DNA of 64,000 bases from Bifidobacterium lemurum (GTDB taxonomy: Bacteria > Actinomycetota > Actinomycetes > Actinomycetales > Bifidobacteriaceae), in contig NZ_CP062948.1 in the NCBI RefSeq assembly GCF_014898175.1, positions 2,294,001 through 2,358,000 on the forward strand, in the 5' to 3' direction. The notes under the pieces are model-generated. The model was not told where the DNA came from. It did not search any database and worked only from the letters and a program-made list of their open reading frames with translations. Both the position numbers and the translations under genes were made by a program. Positions 26,887-36,503 of the stretch are shown piece by piece (position 1 is the stretch's first letter; each line of letters begins with the position of its first letter).

Positions 26887-27519
26887 ATGCCGGCACCAAC
26901 ACAGGCCCAGATCGACGCGATGTATTCGTTGTTCGAGGATCGTCTGCGGCACGGGAAGTACGTCGTCGGGGCCAGCGCGGTCTCGGACGACCGGATCGTC
27001 GACGCCCTGAGGAGCATGGCCGACGACTACGCGCTGTTCGACGCGGTCGTCACCAAGATCACCCGTCCCGATCTGAACAAGGAGGGCTTCGATCTGATCG
27101 CGCGCCGCGAGCATCCCGGTCCGGACGTGGTCTACACGGTTCTGGAGGGCGTCATGAGGGACGCGGGCTACGACGTGTCCCATGAGATGGCGTGCGCGTG
27201 GCATCAGGACATCCCGTCCTTGTTCGAGGACCTCGCCACGCGGATCCATCCGAGGGCCGACCGCGCCGGCGCGCTGCGGGTCGCGGCCGCCGTGAGCTAT
27301 CTGGAGGGCGATCCCGAGATCCGCGTCAAGCATTTCGCCGACCAGCTCTTCCATGTCCGGCCCGAGGACGAGCTGCGGCTCAACGTCTCCATCGCGCTTC
27401 AGGAGGACGTCCGTCCGGCCTTCGCCCGAAACCATGGGGTCGAGGAACGGACCCTGAGCGTGGCGACGTCCGGGACCGTGGCGGACCCGTCGTTGGCCCG
27501 AGTGTCGGTGCGCCGCTGA
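26887..27519 (+). CDS. Hypothetical soluble protein
   Basis: Protein of 210 residues, mostly helical, acidic, no membrane segment. It begins PTQAQIDAMYSLFEDRLRHG and has a repeated helix pattern (IVDALRSMADDYALFDAVV, VYTVLEGVMRDAGYDVSHEM). Not recognised. TAGGAGGGAG stands close to ATG 26887. It ends two bases before a candidate start of the second surface-protein paralogue, so they are probably coupled. Confidence 0.7.
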   Translation: MPAPTQAQIDAMYSLFEDRLRHGKYVVGASAVSDDRIVDALRSMADDYALFDAVVTKITRPDLNKEGFDLIARREHPGPDVVYTVLEGVMRDAGYDVSHEMACAWHQDIPSLFEDLATRIHPRADRAGALRVAAAVSYLEGDPEIRVKHFADQLFHVRPEDELRLNVSIALQEDVRPAFARNHGVEERTLSVATSGTVADPSLARVSVRR

Positions 27520-27521
27520 CG

Positions 27522-28835
27522 ATGCGCGGAGGAACCAAACCGTCCATGTTCTCCAACGGGGACATGGATGACGAATGGACGAACGGCCCCGTCGCCCCGA
27601 CGCCGCGAGGAACCGTCGGCGTCGAACCATCCGTCGTCCCCGACCCCGACGTCGACGCTGGCCGGGAACCGTCGGGCGTCGACGGATCCGATGTCGGGGA
27701 TGAATGGGACATGCCTCCGATGGTCGCCCGTGCCGGCGCTCTCGAAGGCCCCGACGGAGTGTCGCTGCGTCCCGCGCTCGACGTCATCACGGACCGTCGT
27801 GGCGAGGACTTCGCCGTCCGCGTCGCCGTCCAGGCCGAACGGCTGCGCGGCGAATACCGTCGCAGCGAACCGTCCGACGGCGCTTCACCCGCCGTTGATG
27901 CCGCCGACATGCTGGATGATCTGGCCGCCGTCAGCGACGTCCAGCCCGACCCCGCGTCGCCGGATCCGCCTCGGACGGGCATCCCCGCGAAACGGGACTT
28001 CCGTGGCGTGCGGATCGTCCTCGCCGTCGCGGTCGGCATACTGGCCGTCGCGATCGCCGCCGGCGCGACCTTGGCGGTCCTGCACGCGCGCGCCGACAAG
28101 ACGGCGCTTGAGAAGTGCTCCAGCGCTTACGACGCCGCGAAGTCGTCCCTTTCGGAACTCACCGGGGCGATCGCGGAAGCGGAGGAACTGCTCGACGGAA
28201 TCGGCGAGGACGACGTCCTCGACGCGGCGACCATATCCGACCTCGAAACGCTCACGGCCACGGAGTCCGGGGCGGCGACAACATGCCCCGCCGACGCCGG
28301 CGCGGACGCGCTCGAAGCGGCGGCCACCGCCAACAGGACCTCCGCGGACCGGACCGAAACCCTCGCCTCGCGGGTCGAACAGGCCATGTCCGACGTCAGG
28401 GAAAGCATGCTCGACAAGACCGTCGCGATCGCCGAAGCGCTGCTGGAGTCCTCGGACGGCAAGGTCCAGGACGACAAGACGCGCGACAAGCTGCGCGAGG
28501 CGATCGAAGAGCGCGACGCGGACGCGATCGCCAAAGCGGTCAAGGCTGTGAATGAGAGCATAAACGCCAAGACGGAGGCCGATCGCAAGGCCCAGGAGGA
28601 GGCGGACCGCAAGGCCGCCGAGGAGGCCGAAGCCGCCGCCCAGGCCCAGTCGCAGTCCGCGCCGCAACAGCAGCAGTCGTACACGCCTTCGTACAGCTAC
28701 GGCGGTAACGCCGGCTCGGACGGCGGAACCTCGAGCGGATCCGGATCCTCCGGGACCGGCTCGTCGTCCGGTTCGGACGGATGGTACGTGCCCGAACCGA
28801 TGACGCCGAATCCGTTCCCCGACGTCATCCCATAG
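27522..28835 (+). CDS. Membrane-anchored surface protein, paralogue 2
   Basis: Protein of 437 residues: a long acidic cytoplasmic region (1-165), one membrane helix (VLAVAVGILAVAIAAGATLA), two-Cys helical domain, then LESSDGKVQDDKTRDKL, EERDADAIAKAVKAVN and an Ala/Glu/Gln coiled coil ending in YTPSYSYGG and a Ser/Gly tail. The outer part matches the protein at 19271; the cytoplasmic part does not, so one half was exchanged. ATG 27546 with GGAGGA 12 bases upstream is an alternative start. It precedes the main transfer genes. Confidence 0.76.
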   Translation: MRGGTKPSMFSNGDMDDEWTNGPVAPTPRGTVGVEPSVVPDPDVDAGREPSGVDGSDVGDEWDMPPMVARAGALEGPDGVSLRPALDVITDRRGEDFAVRVAVQAERLRGEYRRSEPSDGASPAVDAADMLDDLAAVSDVQPDPASPDPPRTGIPAKRDFRGVRIVLAVAVGILAVAIAAGATLAVLHARADKTALEKCSSAYDAAKSSLSELTGAIAEAEELLDGIGEDDVLDAATISDLETLTATESGAATTCPADAGADALEAAATANRTSADRTETLASRVEQAMSDVRESMLDKTVAIAEALLESSDGKVQDDKTRDKLREAIEERDADAIAKAVKAVNESINAKTEADRKAQEEADRKAAEEAEAAAQAQSQSAPQQQQSYTPSYSYGGNAGSDGGTSSGSGSSGTGSSSGSDGWYVPEPMTPNPFPDVIP

Positions 28836-28855
28836 CGAGAAAGGACCCCAGCCTC

Positions 28856-29335
28856 ATGGGAGAACAACCAGAACCGTCCGGTCTGACCGGTCTTATCCCG
28901 GCGTTCGACGCGCGTCCCACGCGGCGGGTGTGGCTTGTCGCCGCGCACGGCGGCGCGGGCTGCACCACCATCCGACGCTCCGCCATGGATTTCTACGCCG
29001 ACGCCGGCCGCGCGCTTCCCCTGAGCGTGGATCCGGCCGAGCCGAGCCGGATCGTTTTGTGCGCGATGTGCACCGGGCGCGGGCTCGAATCGCTGCGCGG
29101 CCTGCTCGCCGAATGGGACGCGGGCCGGTTCGGCCCCACACGGCTGCTGGGCGTCGCGGTCACGATGCCCCACGCGCGCACGCCGCGCCAGCTGCGCAAG
29201 GGATGCCTGCTCGTGGGGTCCGCCGCGCCCGCCCTGTGGCGTCTGCCGTATATCGGCGGCCTTGACCTCGACGGCTTCCCGGACAAGTATCCCGCCGCGT
29301 ACCGGCGCATGACGGCCGACCTGGAAAACCTGTAG
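28856..29335 (+). CDS. DUF6668-like P-loop protein
   Basis: Protein of 159 residues with a ParA-like but degenerate nucleotide loop (WLVAAHGGAGCTTIRRSA), lacking the usual Lys before Thr. The pattern resembles DUF6668 proteins that lie upstream of actinobacterial conjugation genes. It may help assembly or placement of the transfer machine; the role is unknown. GAAAGGA precedes the ATG. Its stop TAG is part of the following regulatory box. Confidence 0.62.
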   Translation: MGEQPEPSGLTGLIPAFDARPTRRVWLVAAHGGAGCTTIRRSAMDFYADAGRALPLSVDPAEPSRIVLCAMCTGRGLESLRGLLAEWDAGRFGPTRLLGVAVTMPHARTPRQLRKGCLLVGSAAPALWRLPYIGGLDLDGFPDKYPAAYRRMTADLENL

Positions 29336-29349
29336 ACAACGTGTCCCGC
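29331..29349 (+). promoter_or_regulatory. Regulatory box before the type IV secretion block
   Basis: TGTAGACAACGTGTCCCGC, full consensus. Bases 29333-29335 are the stop of the gene before. A hairpin CCCGCC/GGCGGG follows. Start codon TTG 57 bases downstream, the shortest distance of all copies. Confidence 0.82.
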
Positions 29350-29405
29350 CGGCCCGTGTCGGGCGGGCGAACATGGATGCGACCACATATCGAAAGGAGA
29401 CTCCT

Positions 29406-29729
29406 TTGCTTATCGAAACCATCGAGGCCGTCAAGGCCAAGACCACCGTGGTGCTCGCCGACCTCCAGAATCCCGCCGCGTGCCTGCCTCCGGGCTTCAG
29501 CGAACCCGTCAGCACCGCGTTGGGCTGGGTCAAGGCGCTCGGCCTGGTCGTCGCGATCGTCGCGCTGATCCGCATCGGCGTGCATGTGCTGCGTCAGCAG
29601 GGCGACGGCGTGCCCGACCGCGACGACACGTTCGACAAGCTGCTCAACTGGGTCGTGGGCATCTTCATCGTCGCCGGCGCGCTCTCCTTCATGAGCGCCC
29701 TCGGCCTGTCGATCGCGGAGAGCTGCTGA
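29406..29729 (+). CDS. VirB2-like small membrane protein
   Basis: Protein of about 107 residues with two membrane helices (ALGWVKALGLVVAIVALIRIGV and LLNWVVGIFIVAGALSFMSAL), the layout of VirB2/TrbC-like pilin subunits or their actinobacterial counterparts. TTG 29406 is chosen because AAAGGAGA stands five bases before it; an in-frame ATG at 29373 lies in the box leader. The VirB6-like gene follows after two bases. Confidence 0.68.
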   Translation: MLIETIEAVKAKTTVVLADLQNPAACLPPGFSEPVSTALGWVKALGLVVAIVALIRIGVHVLRQQGDGVPDRDDTFDKLLNWVVGIFIVAGALSFMSALGLSIAESC

Positions 29730-29731
29730 CC

Positions 29732-31756
29732 ATGCGGGCCCGAAGGCTACGGGGCCGCGTGTGCGCGATTCTCCTCGCCCTCGCGGCCCTGCTTTCGCTT
29801 GCGTCGTGCTCCGCGCCCGACTTCGACAACTTCTCGGACTCGCTGCGGTTCGGCGACGAGGAGATCGCCGACGTGCAGACCGTCTACAGCATGCGCATCG
29901 AGGCCGGCGGTCTGGGCGCTCTGATCGGCCCCAACCAGATCGCGTGGGCCGAGAAGCAATACGCCGCCGGCGCGAGCCAGGGCGGCGTGACCGTCCGCCA
30001 GCTCCTCGTGGCGACCCCGTCCCTGCAATGCGAGGCCCTGGAGCACACCTACCAGGAGGAGACCGAGGAGGAAGGGCCATGGGAGTGGAACGCGGACACC
30101 TCGTCGTGCGACAAGACCCGCACCCTCAGCTGGCTGGAGAAAACCCTCTGGCACATGTACGAGAAGCAGTCCGAGGAGACGATCGAATGGCTGTCGACCT
30201 CGCGCAACACCCTCACGGCGTCCGACGACACCGTCTCCACGCTCCGGTCGAACGCCGCGCCCATGTACGACGAATGGGACACGGGCGTCAACCGGTATCT
30301 GCGCGTCGCCCAAGGCATCCTCGTCGTCGCGGCCGCGATCAGCCTGACCGTGCTCGGCGCGAGGATCGTGTGGCGCATCGGCAACGGCGACGCGGGCGGC
30401 ATGGACGGCCAGCTGCTCGGCAAGGTCGGCTGGATCTTCCTGGGCGTGTTCCTCGGCTCGTCGTGCGCCTCCATCGCGCTCACGTTCTTCACCCGCGCGT
30501 CCACGTCCGGCGGTTCGACCACGCCCGCGTTGCAATCCTGGACCCCGTCCGGCGCGTACACGCCCGGCGGGATCGGGTTTTATGTGAGCGACTGGATCCG
30601 CATGCAGGTCGACCCGCTGCTGCTGATCGCGGCCGTGTGCGGCGTGCTCGCCGCCGGATTCAAACTCGTCACCAACCAGGAGGGGCGCGAGCTCGTCCCC
30701 TTGGGCAAGGCGTTCGTCTGGGCGATGGTCACGGCCGTGTGCCTGGCCGGATTCGTCAACCTGTTCCAGGCGACCGTGGACTCCTGGACCGCGAGCATCC
30801 TCAGGGCCGCGTCGAGCATGATGGCCGACGCATGGGACCACAACACACTCGCCGCCAGCGAGTTCTTCGACCTCGACGGCGCGATCGCGCTCCTGCTGAC
30901 CCTGGTCGTGTGGCTGTGCGGCCTGATCGGCAAGATCTTCGCCTACCTGCGCGCCGGACTCCTGCCGATCCTCGTGGGCGTGGCCCCGATGTGGGCCGCC
31001 ATGAGCTGGATGGAGACCGGACGCCAGGCGTTCGCGAAGGTCATGGGGTGGCTCGTCGCTTTCCTCCTTTACAAGCCCGTCGCGGCGATTGTCATGGCGA
31101 CCGGCTGCGCGATCATGGTCACGGCCGGCGACGGCGACGACAGCCAGGCCATCACCCTCATGCTCACCATCAGCGTCATCGTGCTGCTCCCCGCCATGAT
31201 CCGGCTCGTCGCCCCTGCCGTCGCGAACAGCGTCGGAGGCGGCGGCGTCATGTCCGGCGTGCTCGGCGGCATCGCGGGCGGCACCGTCATGGCGGCCGGC
31301 GGGGCCGCACGCCTCGCGGGACGCGGCATCGCGGCCAAGGCCGGCGGAGGCGCGCCCAAGGGGGCCTCGCCGGCGACGGCGTCCACGGCCGGCGGCGCGC
31401 GAGGCGCCTCGACGACCCCCGCCACGGGGACGGGATCTCCTGCCCGCGCGGCCGGCGGCGAAACCGGGGGAGCGGGCGGTCCCGACGGCGCGAACCGCGC
31501 GGCCGCGACGGCCACGCCGTCCGCCTCCTCCCCGAACGCCGGAAGCGGAGGAAGCGACGACTCCGTCCCGGACGGAGCCGGCGGAACGTCGTCCCCGTCG
31601 TCGCCGGAAGGCGTCGGATCCGGCCCAGCCGGCGGCCGCGCCCCGGCACCGCATGCGGGCGGAACGCGTCCATCCACGGGCATGGGTTCGTCCATGGGCG
31701 ACGACGGTCCGGACGGTGCCGACCGGTCGAGCACGAGGAAGACCAAAGAGTTCTGA
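29732..31756 (+). CDS. VirB6/TrbL-like transfer channel protein
   Basis: Protein of 674 residues. An N-terminal signal has a lipobox-like SLASC near residue 25. An extracellular Cys-containing region (about 30-170) is followed by six or more membrane helices between about 185 and 510, the VirB6/TrbL arrangement. The last 160 residues are Gly/Ala/Pro/Ser-rich and disordered. It should form part of the inner-membrane channel of the transfer machine. It follows the VirB2-like gene by two bases and precedes the SCO6880-like gene by 37. Confidence 0.8.
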   Translation: MRARRLRGRVCAILLALAALLSLASCSAPDFDNFSDSLRFGDEEIADVQTVYSMRIEAGGLGALIGPNQIAWAEKQYAAGASQGGVTVRQLLVATPSLQCEALEHTYQEETEEEGPWEWNADTSSCDKTRTLSWLEKTLWHMYEKQSEETIEWLSTSRNTLTASDDTVSTLRSNAAPMYDEWDTGVNRYLRVAQGILVVAAAISLTVLGARIVWRIGNGDAGGMDGQLLGKVGWIFLGVFLGSSCASIALTFFTRASTSGGSTTPALQSWTPSGAYTPGGIGFYVSDWIRMQVDPLLLIAAVCGVLAAGFKLVTNQEGRELVPLGKAFVWAMVTAVCLAGFVNLFQATVDSWTASILRAASSMMADAWDHNTLAASEFFDLDGAIALLLTLVVWLCGLIGKIFAYLRAGLLPILVGVAPMWAAMSWMETGRQAFAKVMGWLVAFLLYKPVAAIVMATGCAIMVTAGDGDDSQAITLMLTISVIVLLPAMIRLVAPAVANSVGGGGVMSGVLGGIAGGTVMAAGGAARLAGRGIAAKAGGGAPKGASPATASTAGGARGASTTPATGTGSPARAAGGETGGAGGPDGANRAAATATPSASSPNAGSGGSDDSVPDGAGGTSSPSSPEGVGSGPAGGRAPAPHAGGTRPSTGMGSSMGDDGPDGADRSSTRKTKEF

Positions 31757-31793
31757 ATCAAGTCCTGAATCCTGAGATCCTAAGGAGGCAACC

Positions 31794-33278
31794 GTGGCGT
31801 CAAGCACCACCTACGGCGATTGGATGCGTCCCATCGCGGGCGGCATCCGCAACATCGGCAAACCGTTGACGGCCGCCGGCCTCGGCGTGCTCGTCATCAC
31901 ACTGATCCTGAGCATGGCGAACGTGTTCGCGGCGATCGCGTTCGGCGTGGCCGGCATCGGCGCGGTCATGGTGCTCGCGGTGCGCGACCGCCAGCACCGC
32001 AACGTGCTCGACCGGACCGTCGAACGGCGCACATGGCTGTCGCAGGTCAACACCGGGCGCGCCCTGTACCGCTCCGGCATGCTCGGCATGGTCGAATCCG
32101 GCCAATGCCGGCTGCCCGGCGTCCTCTCGCAGGTGTCGCTCATCGAATGCAGCGACGGTTTCGGCAACCGCATGACCCTCATACGCCACGCGCATACCGG
32201 CGAATACTCGCTCCCGCTCGCATGCCAGCCCCAAGGCGCGGGCCTCGCGGACGACGACGTGGAGGACGCCTACGTCGCCTCGTGGGCGGGCCTGCTCGAA
32301 TACCTGGGCGCGGAGGCGGGCGTCACCCAGCTCGCCGTGACCGTCGACACGTCGCCCGACTCGGGCGTGAGGTTCCGCCGCAACCTGAGCCGCCGCGCGG
32401 TCGAGGACGCGCCCGACCTCGCCAAGCTCGCCATGGCACAGATCATGAACCAGTACGCCTCCGGCGGCGCTTCGACGTCGACCGTCCTGACCCTCACGTT
32501 CCGCTACGCGAACGCGCGCGACGGCAAATGGCTCGGCCCCGAGGACGCCGCCCGGCGCATCGGCCAGCTCGTGCCCGACATCAAGGCCCACATCAGCGCC
32601 GCCGGCGGCGGCACCGCCCGCGCGCTGACCGCCGACGAGATCTCGCGCATGACGCGCGTCGCCTACGATCCCGCCGCCCAGGACATCCTCGAGGAGGCCG
32701 ACGACAAGCCCGACGTTACGTGGGAGGACGCCGGCCCCGTCGCGCACGAGGCCCGCTGGGATTATTACCGGCACGACTCCGGCCTGTCGCGCACATGGCA
32801 GATGTGCGACCCGCCGAAAAGCAACGTGACCAGCTCCACCCTCGCCCGCATGCTCGGCCCCCTGGCCGACTGCGACCGCAAGCGCGTCACCGTGCTGTTC
32901 CACATCCTCCCGCCCGACAAGACCGCGTTCCTCGCCGAGCAGAACCGCCAGGCCGCCGCGAACCAGGTGGCCCAGGAGAAACGGGCCAGCGTGAGCGCGA
33001 TGGGCCAGATCAACAAGGCCAACCGCCAGGCCGTCGAGACGAACCAGGGCGCGGTCATCGTGTTCTTCGGACTGATGGCGACCGTGACCGTGCGCTGCGG
33101 CGCGGACGAGGACCTGCGGCTCGACGCCGCGACCCACGCCGTCGAGGGCGCGGCCGGAAGCGCGAAGATCGACCTGCGCCCCTGCTACGGGGCCCAGGAC
33201 ACCGGCTTCGCCGCGAGTCTGCCCCTTGGAATCAATCTGCGCAACTACACGCCGCCCAGCATCCTCAACACCCTGTGA
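31794..33278 (+). CDS. SCO6880-like (PrgI/VirB3-type) transfer protein
   Basis: Protein of 494 residues. Two membrane helices near the N-terminus (GLGVLVITLILSMANVFAAI, FGVAGIGAVMVLAVRDR) precede a large cytoplasmic part. The family SCO6880 is a steady member of actinobacterial conjugation clusters directly before the VirB4-like ATPase, as here. GTG 31794 follows TAAGGAGG. It probably links the ATPase to the membrane channel. Confidence 0.78.
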   Translation: MASSTTYGDWMRPIAGGIRNIGKPLTAAGLGVLVITLILSMANVFAAIAFGVAGIGAVMVLAVRDRQHRNVLDRTVERRTWLSQVNTGRALYRSGMLGMVESGQCRLPGVLSQVSLIECSDGFGNRMTLIRHAHTGEYSLPLACQPQGAGLADDDVEDAYVASWAGLLEYLGAEAGVTQLAVTVDTSPDSGVRFRRNLSRRAVEDAPDLAKLAMAQIMNQYASGGASTSTVLTLTFRYANARDGKWLGPEDAARRIGQLVPDIKAHISAAGGGTARALTADEISRMTRVAYDPAAQDILEEADDKPDVTWEDAGPVAHEARWDYYRHDSGLSRTWQMCDPPKSNVTSSTLARMLGPLADCDRKRVTVLFHILPPDKTAFLAEQNRQAAANQVAQEKRASVSAMGQINKANRQAVETNQGAVIVFFGLMATVTVRCGADEDLRLDAATHAVEGAAGSAKIDLRPCYGAQDTGFAASLPLGINLRNYTPPSILNTL

Positions 33279-33297
33279 TTGTGATCGGAGGAACCCT

Positions 33298-34845
33298 ATG
33301 AGAACGAGAAAGCGGCCGGCGGACGACGCCACGGCCGTGGATCCGGACATGCCGCTCCTGACGGCCCGGCTCGACGAGCCGATCCGTCCCGCCCCCTGGC
33401 GGGGCCGGCCCATGCGCGGCGGAGGCTGGGCCGGGCTGATGCCGAGCGTTGACGAGTTCTTCGGCACCAGCTCGCAGGTGTGCGGCGGATTCTGGCCCTT
33501 CAGCACCGACATGAGCCTCCCGGTCGAGGGCGTGCCCGTCGGCCGTTCCCTGACGACCGGGGCCGGCGTGTGCTGCGATCCGATCAGCTGGTTCAAGGCC
33601 GGCATCATCGAACAGCCGTCGATGTTCGTGATGGGCCTGCCCGCGATCGGCAAGTCCACGTTCGTGCGCCGCCAGGTGTGGGGCATGAGCGCCCTGGGAA
33701 TGAACGCGATCATCCCCGGCGACCTCAAACCCGACTACGCCGCCCTCACAAGCCTGCTCGGCGGCCAGGTCATCCGCCTCGGCTCCGGCGTCGGCTCCAT
33801 CAACCCCCTGGACCCCGGCGACGTGCACCGCACCCTCAAACGCCTCCAAGGCCGGGCGAGGGCCGATCTGCTCGCCGGATGGCAGGAACGCCGGTCCGCC
33901 CTGCTCGAGGTCCTGCTGACCATCTCGCGCACCGGCCGCGAGGAGGGACGGCGCACCGTGTCCGACGTGGAGTCCAACGTGCTGTCCACCGCGCTCAAGA
34001 TCCTGCACGAACGCACCAAGGACGATCCTCTGCCACCGGTGGTGTCCGACCTGCGCGACCTGATCAGGACCGGTCCGCCCGAGGTGCGCGCGGCGGCCGT
34101 GTTCGACGCGCCCGAGGACGACGACGCCTACCTGCGCGCCACGCGCGACCTGCTCGCCAGCCTGCACGGCCTGGCGAACCCGATGGGCCGGTTCGGCCGG
34201 CTTTTCAGCGAACAGACCACCGAGCATGTCGACCTCGACCGTCCCGTCGACTTCGACATCAGCGCCCTCGCCCAGGGAGGCGACGACGTGGTCGCCGCCG
34301 TGCTCGCCGCCACATGGAGCGCCGCGTTCGCCGCGAAGGACGCGCACGACACCCTCGCCGAAGCCGGCCTCGAACCCCGGCGCAACCACGTCATCATCAT
34401 GGACGAGATGCACCGCGCCCTGCGCGCCAGCCCGCTCATGGTCGACCGCCTCGACCTGCTCACCCGCCTCAACCGCCAGTGGGGCGTCGGCCAGATCATG
34501 ATCACGCACACGTTCGCCGACCTCATGTGCCTGGACACACAAGCCCAGAACAACAAGGCCAGGGGCTTCGTGGAGCGTTCCAAGATCAAGATGCTCGGAG
34601 CCCTGTCGCGCACGGAGATCCAACGCTACCTGCGCGGCGAGTCCGGACTGCCGGTCAGCCGCCGCGAGGAGGACATCCTCGCCGACTGGTCCACCCCGAC
34701 CAACTTCGAGGCCAACGCGAGCTGGAAAGGCATGGGCAAATTCCTCCTCAAGCTCGGCGGCCTTCCCGGCATCCCCATCGACGTCGAACTGTGCGAGCTG
34801 GAGCGGACGGGCTTCAACGACACCAACCTCAAATGGACACGATAA
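33298..34845 (+). CDS. VirB4-like transfer ATPase
   Basis: Cytoplasmic ATPase of 515 residues that energises the type IV secretion machine. Walker A is GLPAIGKST (residues 113-121), Walker B HVIIMDEMH (about 360-370), then the TraG/VirB4 segment QIMITHTFADL. The N-terminal VirB4 domain is short compared with Gram-negative proteins, typical for the actinobacterial form that works with SCO6880. GGAGG precedes ATG 33298. The next gene follows after 13 bases. Confidence 0.86.
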   Translation: MRTRKRPADDATAVDPDMPLLTARLDEPIRPAPWRGRPMRGGGWAGLMPSVDEFFGTSSQVCGGFWPFSTDMSLPVEGVPVGRSLTTGAGVCCDPISWFKAGIIEQPSMFVMGLPAIGKSTFVRRQVWGMSALGMNAIIPGDLKPDYAALTSLLGGQVIRLGSGVGSINPLDPGDVHRTLKRLQGRARADLLAGWQERRSALLEVLLTISRTGREEGRRTVSDVESNVLSTALKILHERTKDDPLPPVVSDLRDLIRTGPPEVRAAAVFDAPEDDDAYLRATRDLLASLHGLANPMGRFGRLFSEQTTEHVDLDRPVDFDISALAQGGDDVVAAVLAATWSAAFAAKDAHDTLAEAGLEPRRNHVIIMDEMHRALRASPLMVDRLDLLTRLNRQWGVGQIMITHTFADLMCLDTQAQNNKARGFVERSKIKMLGALSRTEIQRYLRGESGLPVSRREEDILADWSTPTNFEANASWKGMGKFLLKLGGLPGIPIDVELCELERTGFNDTNLKWTR

Positions 34846-34858
34846 GGAGCGTGAGGAT

Positions 34859-35248
34859 ATGAGCGCGTTGACCACCGGATTGCAGCTGACGATCCACAAA
34901 CTCGCCGCCATGAGCGGATACTCGGGCTGCGCGCGGGCCACGATCACGGCCCGACGGGCCGACGGCGTCGACGGCCGCCAGGTCAGGGAGGTGACGTGCG
35001 TCACGGTCCGCGACGGCCGTGCCACGCTCCGGTTCCGGCCGCTCGAGGACGGCGCGGCCGGCGACCTCGACGCGAGCGTCGCCGACGACGCCGGCACCGT
35101 AGTGTGGCGATCGCAATTGCGGCGCGCCTCGTACTACGAGCAGTTCGAGACCATTCGCGAGGCATACGCCGCGCTGCGACGCGCCGCCAAGGCCATGCGC
35201 AGCGAATCCGTAGACATCGTGTCCCGCGCGGCCGATCCCGCGAACTGA
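34859..35248 (+). CDS. Hypothetical protein after the VirB4-like gene
   Basis: Protein of 129 residues, basic, no membrane segment, no family recognised. GGAGCG precedes the ATG. The last residues (SVDIVSRAADPAN) are encoded by the regulatory box of the next unit, so coding and control sequences overlap here. Confidence 0.65.
   Translation: MSALTTGLQLTIHKLAAMSGYSGCARATITARRADGVDGRQVREVTCVTVRDGRATLRFRPLEDGAAGDLDASVADDAGTVVWRSQLRRASYYEQFETIREAYAALRRAAKAMRSESVDIVSRAADPAN
35209..35227 (+). promoter_or_regulatory. Regulatory box before 35312, inside a coding end
   Basis: CGTAGACATCGTGTCCCGC; start codon 85 bases downstream. The leader contains GCGGGCGAACCGCCCGC (stem GCGGGCG/CGCCCGC-like). Confidence 0.75.
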
Positions 35249-35311
35249 GAATCGAGACAAGCGGGCGAACCGCCCGCGACATCGACACCCCGCCCAGCAA
35301 GGAACAGCATC

Positions 35312-36334
35312 ATGAACGAACATCCGAAACCGATCGACGACGACACCCTGCACGAGTGGATCCGCCAATGGGGCGAATCCTACGACGACGTGCGCATGCG
35401 CGACACCGCACTCGACGTGGCGAACCGCATCGCCGACCTCGCCACCGGCAAAGAATACGACGACTCGACCGCCGACTGGACGGCCACGTTCAAACGACTC
35501 GAACAGCTCGTCGCCCCCGCGCTCGAACGCCTGGACGGGGATTTGTACGCCGGATCCCGGTTCATCGCCGACGAGATCGAATCCGTGTCATTGGGCGATC
35601 CGAGCGACGACGGGGACCTGTGGGACGAAAGCGTGTCCCTCGCCACCACGCCCGGCTTCATGATCCGAAGCGAGGCCGCCGCCCGCAACATAGGGGACGA
35701 GCCCAGCCTCAACGAGATCATCACCGCCGCCGACGCCGACTACCGACGCGCGGTCGTATCCGGCGGCCAGGCCATGCGTCATATGTGGCGCGACGCGGCG
35801 GTCTACGATTGGGAGAAACTGATGGCCGAGCCGCGCCGCGCGGGCGAACAGGCCGACGACGCCGGAAAACTCGCCGTCATAGCCGTCGCCATGCAGTACG
35901 CGCCCCAGGCCATGAGCGCCATGATCGCCGCCAGCGTCCTCGACCCGGACGGCCACGACCTGGACGCGCTGCGCCGCATCGCCCGCACCCCGGAAGCCGA
36001 CGTCGACGTCGACCGGCTCTTCACGGACCTCGTCGAGCACGCCGACCGCGACGCGACCGTGGCGCGGGACCACGCCGCATGGGGCATCCTCGACCCGATC
36101 GCCGCGAACGCGGACACCAACACCGCGTGGCGCGTGGAATCCCTGCTCGCCATGTTCGACCTCGCCGAAGGCGACCTCGCCACCGCCGCGTCCCACGCGC
36201 GCGACGCCATCGGCTACAACCCCGACGACCGGATCGCCTCCGGCGTGCTCGACCGCATCCCCGACCCCGACAACGGCGTCGCCGGTGCCGGCGGCCTGTG
36301 GCTCGACGACGGCCGCTCCGCGCCCACCATGTGA
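35312..36334 (+). CDS. DUF4192-like protein
   Basis: Protein of 340 residues, acidic. The C-terminal half (AAWGILDPIAANADTNTAWR, VESLLAMFDLAEGDLATAAS, HARDAIGYNPDDRIASGVL) has the repeat-like helices of DUF4192, a family seen in actinobacterial mobile elements. Function unknown. CAAGGAAC precedes the ATG. It forms its own unit between a box and a palindrome. Confidence 0.6.
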   Translation: MNEHPKPIDDDTLHEWIRQWGESYDDVRMRDTALDVANRIADLATGKEYDDSTADWTATFKRLEQLVAPALERLDGDLYAGSRFIADEIESVSLGDPSDDGDLWDESVSLATTPGFMIRSEAAARNIGDEPSLNEIITAADADYRRAVVSGGQAMRHMWRDAAVYDWEKLMAEPRRAGEQADDAGKLAVIAVAMQYAPQAMSAMIAASVLDPDGHDLDALRRIARTPEADVDVDRLFTDLVEHADRDATVARDHAAWGILDPIAANADTNTAWRVESLLAMFDLAEGDLATAASHARDAIGYNPDDRIASGVLDRIPDPDNGVAGAGGLWLDDGRSAPTM

Positions 36335-36351
36335 CCCATGCCCTCTCCGTC

Positions 36352-36385
36352 GATAAGCGGATACGCATATGCGTATCCGCTTATC
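36352..36385. repeat. GCGGATAC palindrome 5 (perfect, 34 bp)
   Basis: GATAAGCGGATACGCAT followed at once by its exact complement. With no loop, it suits a protein-binding site better than a terminator. Confidence 0.78.
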
Positions 36386-36410
36386 CGTATTCGGGCCATC
36401 CCGGAAAACC

Positions 36411-36429
36411 TGTAGACATCGTGTCCCGC
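36411..36429 (+). promoter_or_regulatory. Regulatory box before ssb
   Basis: TGTAGACATCGTGTCCCGC; the end runs into a hairpin CCCGCG/CGCGGG as at 26805. Start codon 75 bases downstream. Confidence 0.82.
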
Positions 36430-36503
36430 GACCGCGCGCGGGGGCGGGGAAACTGGTCGAGGAGCGGCGGCGAACGGCGTCGCCCGGACGAAAGGAACAC
36501 ATC

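Noticed and set aside
29747..33728. Very long antisense and alternate frames across the transfer genes
   Set aside because: They follow from codon bias in high-GC genes; none has a ribosome-binding site or recognisable domain, and the plus-strand genes are well supported.
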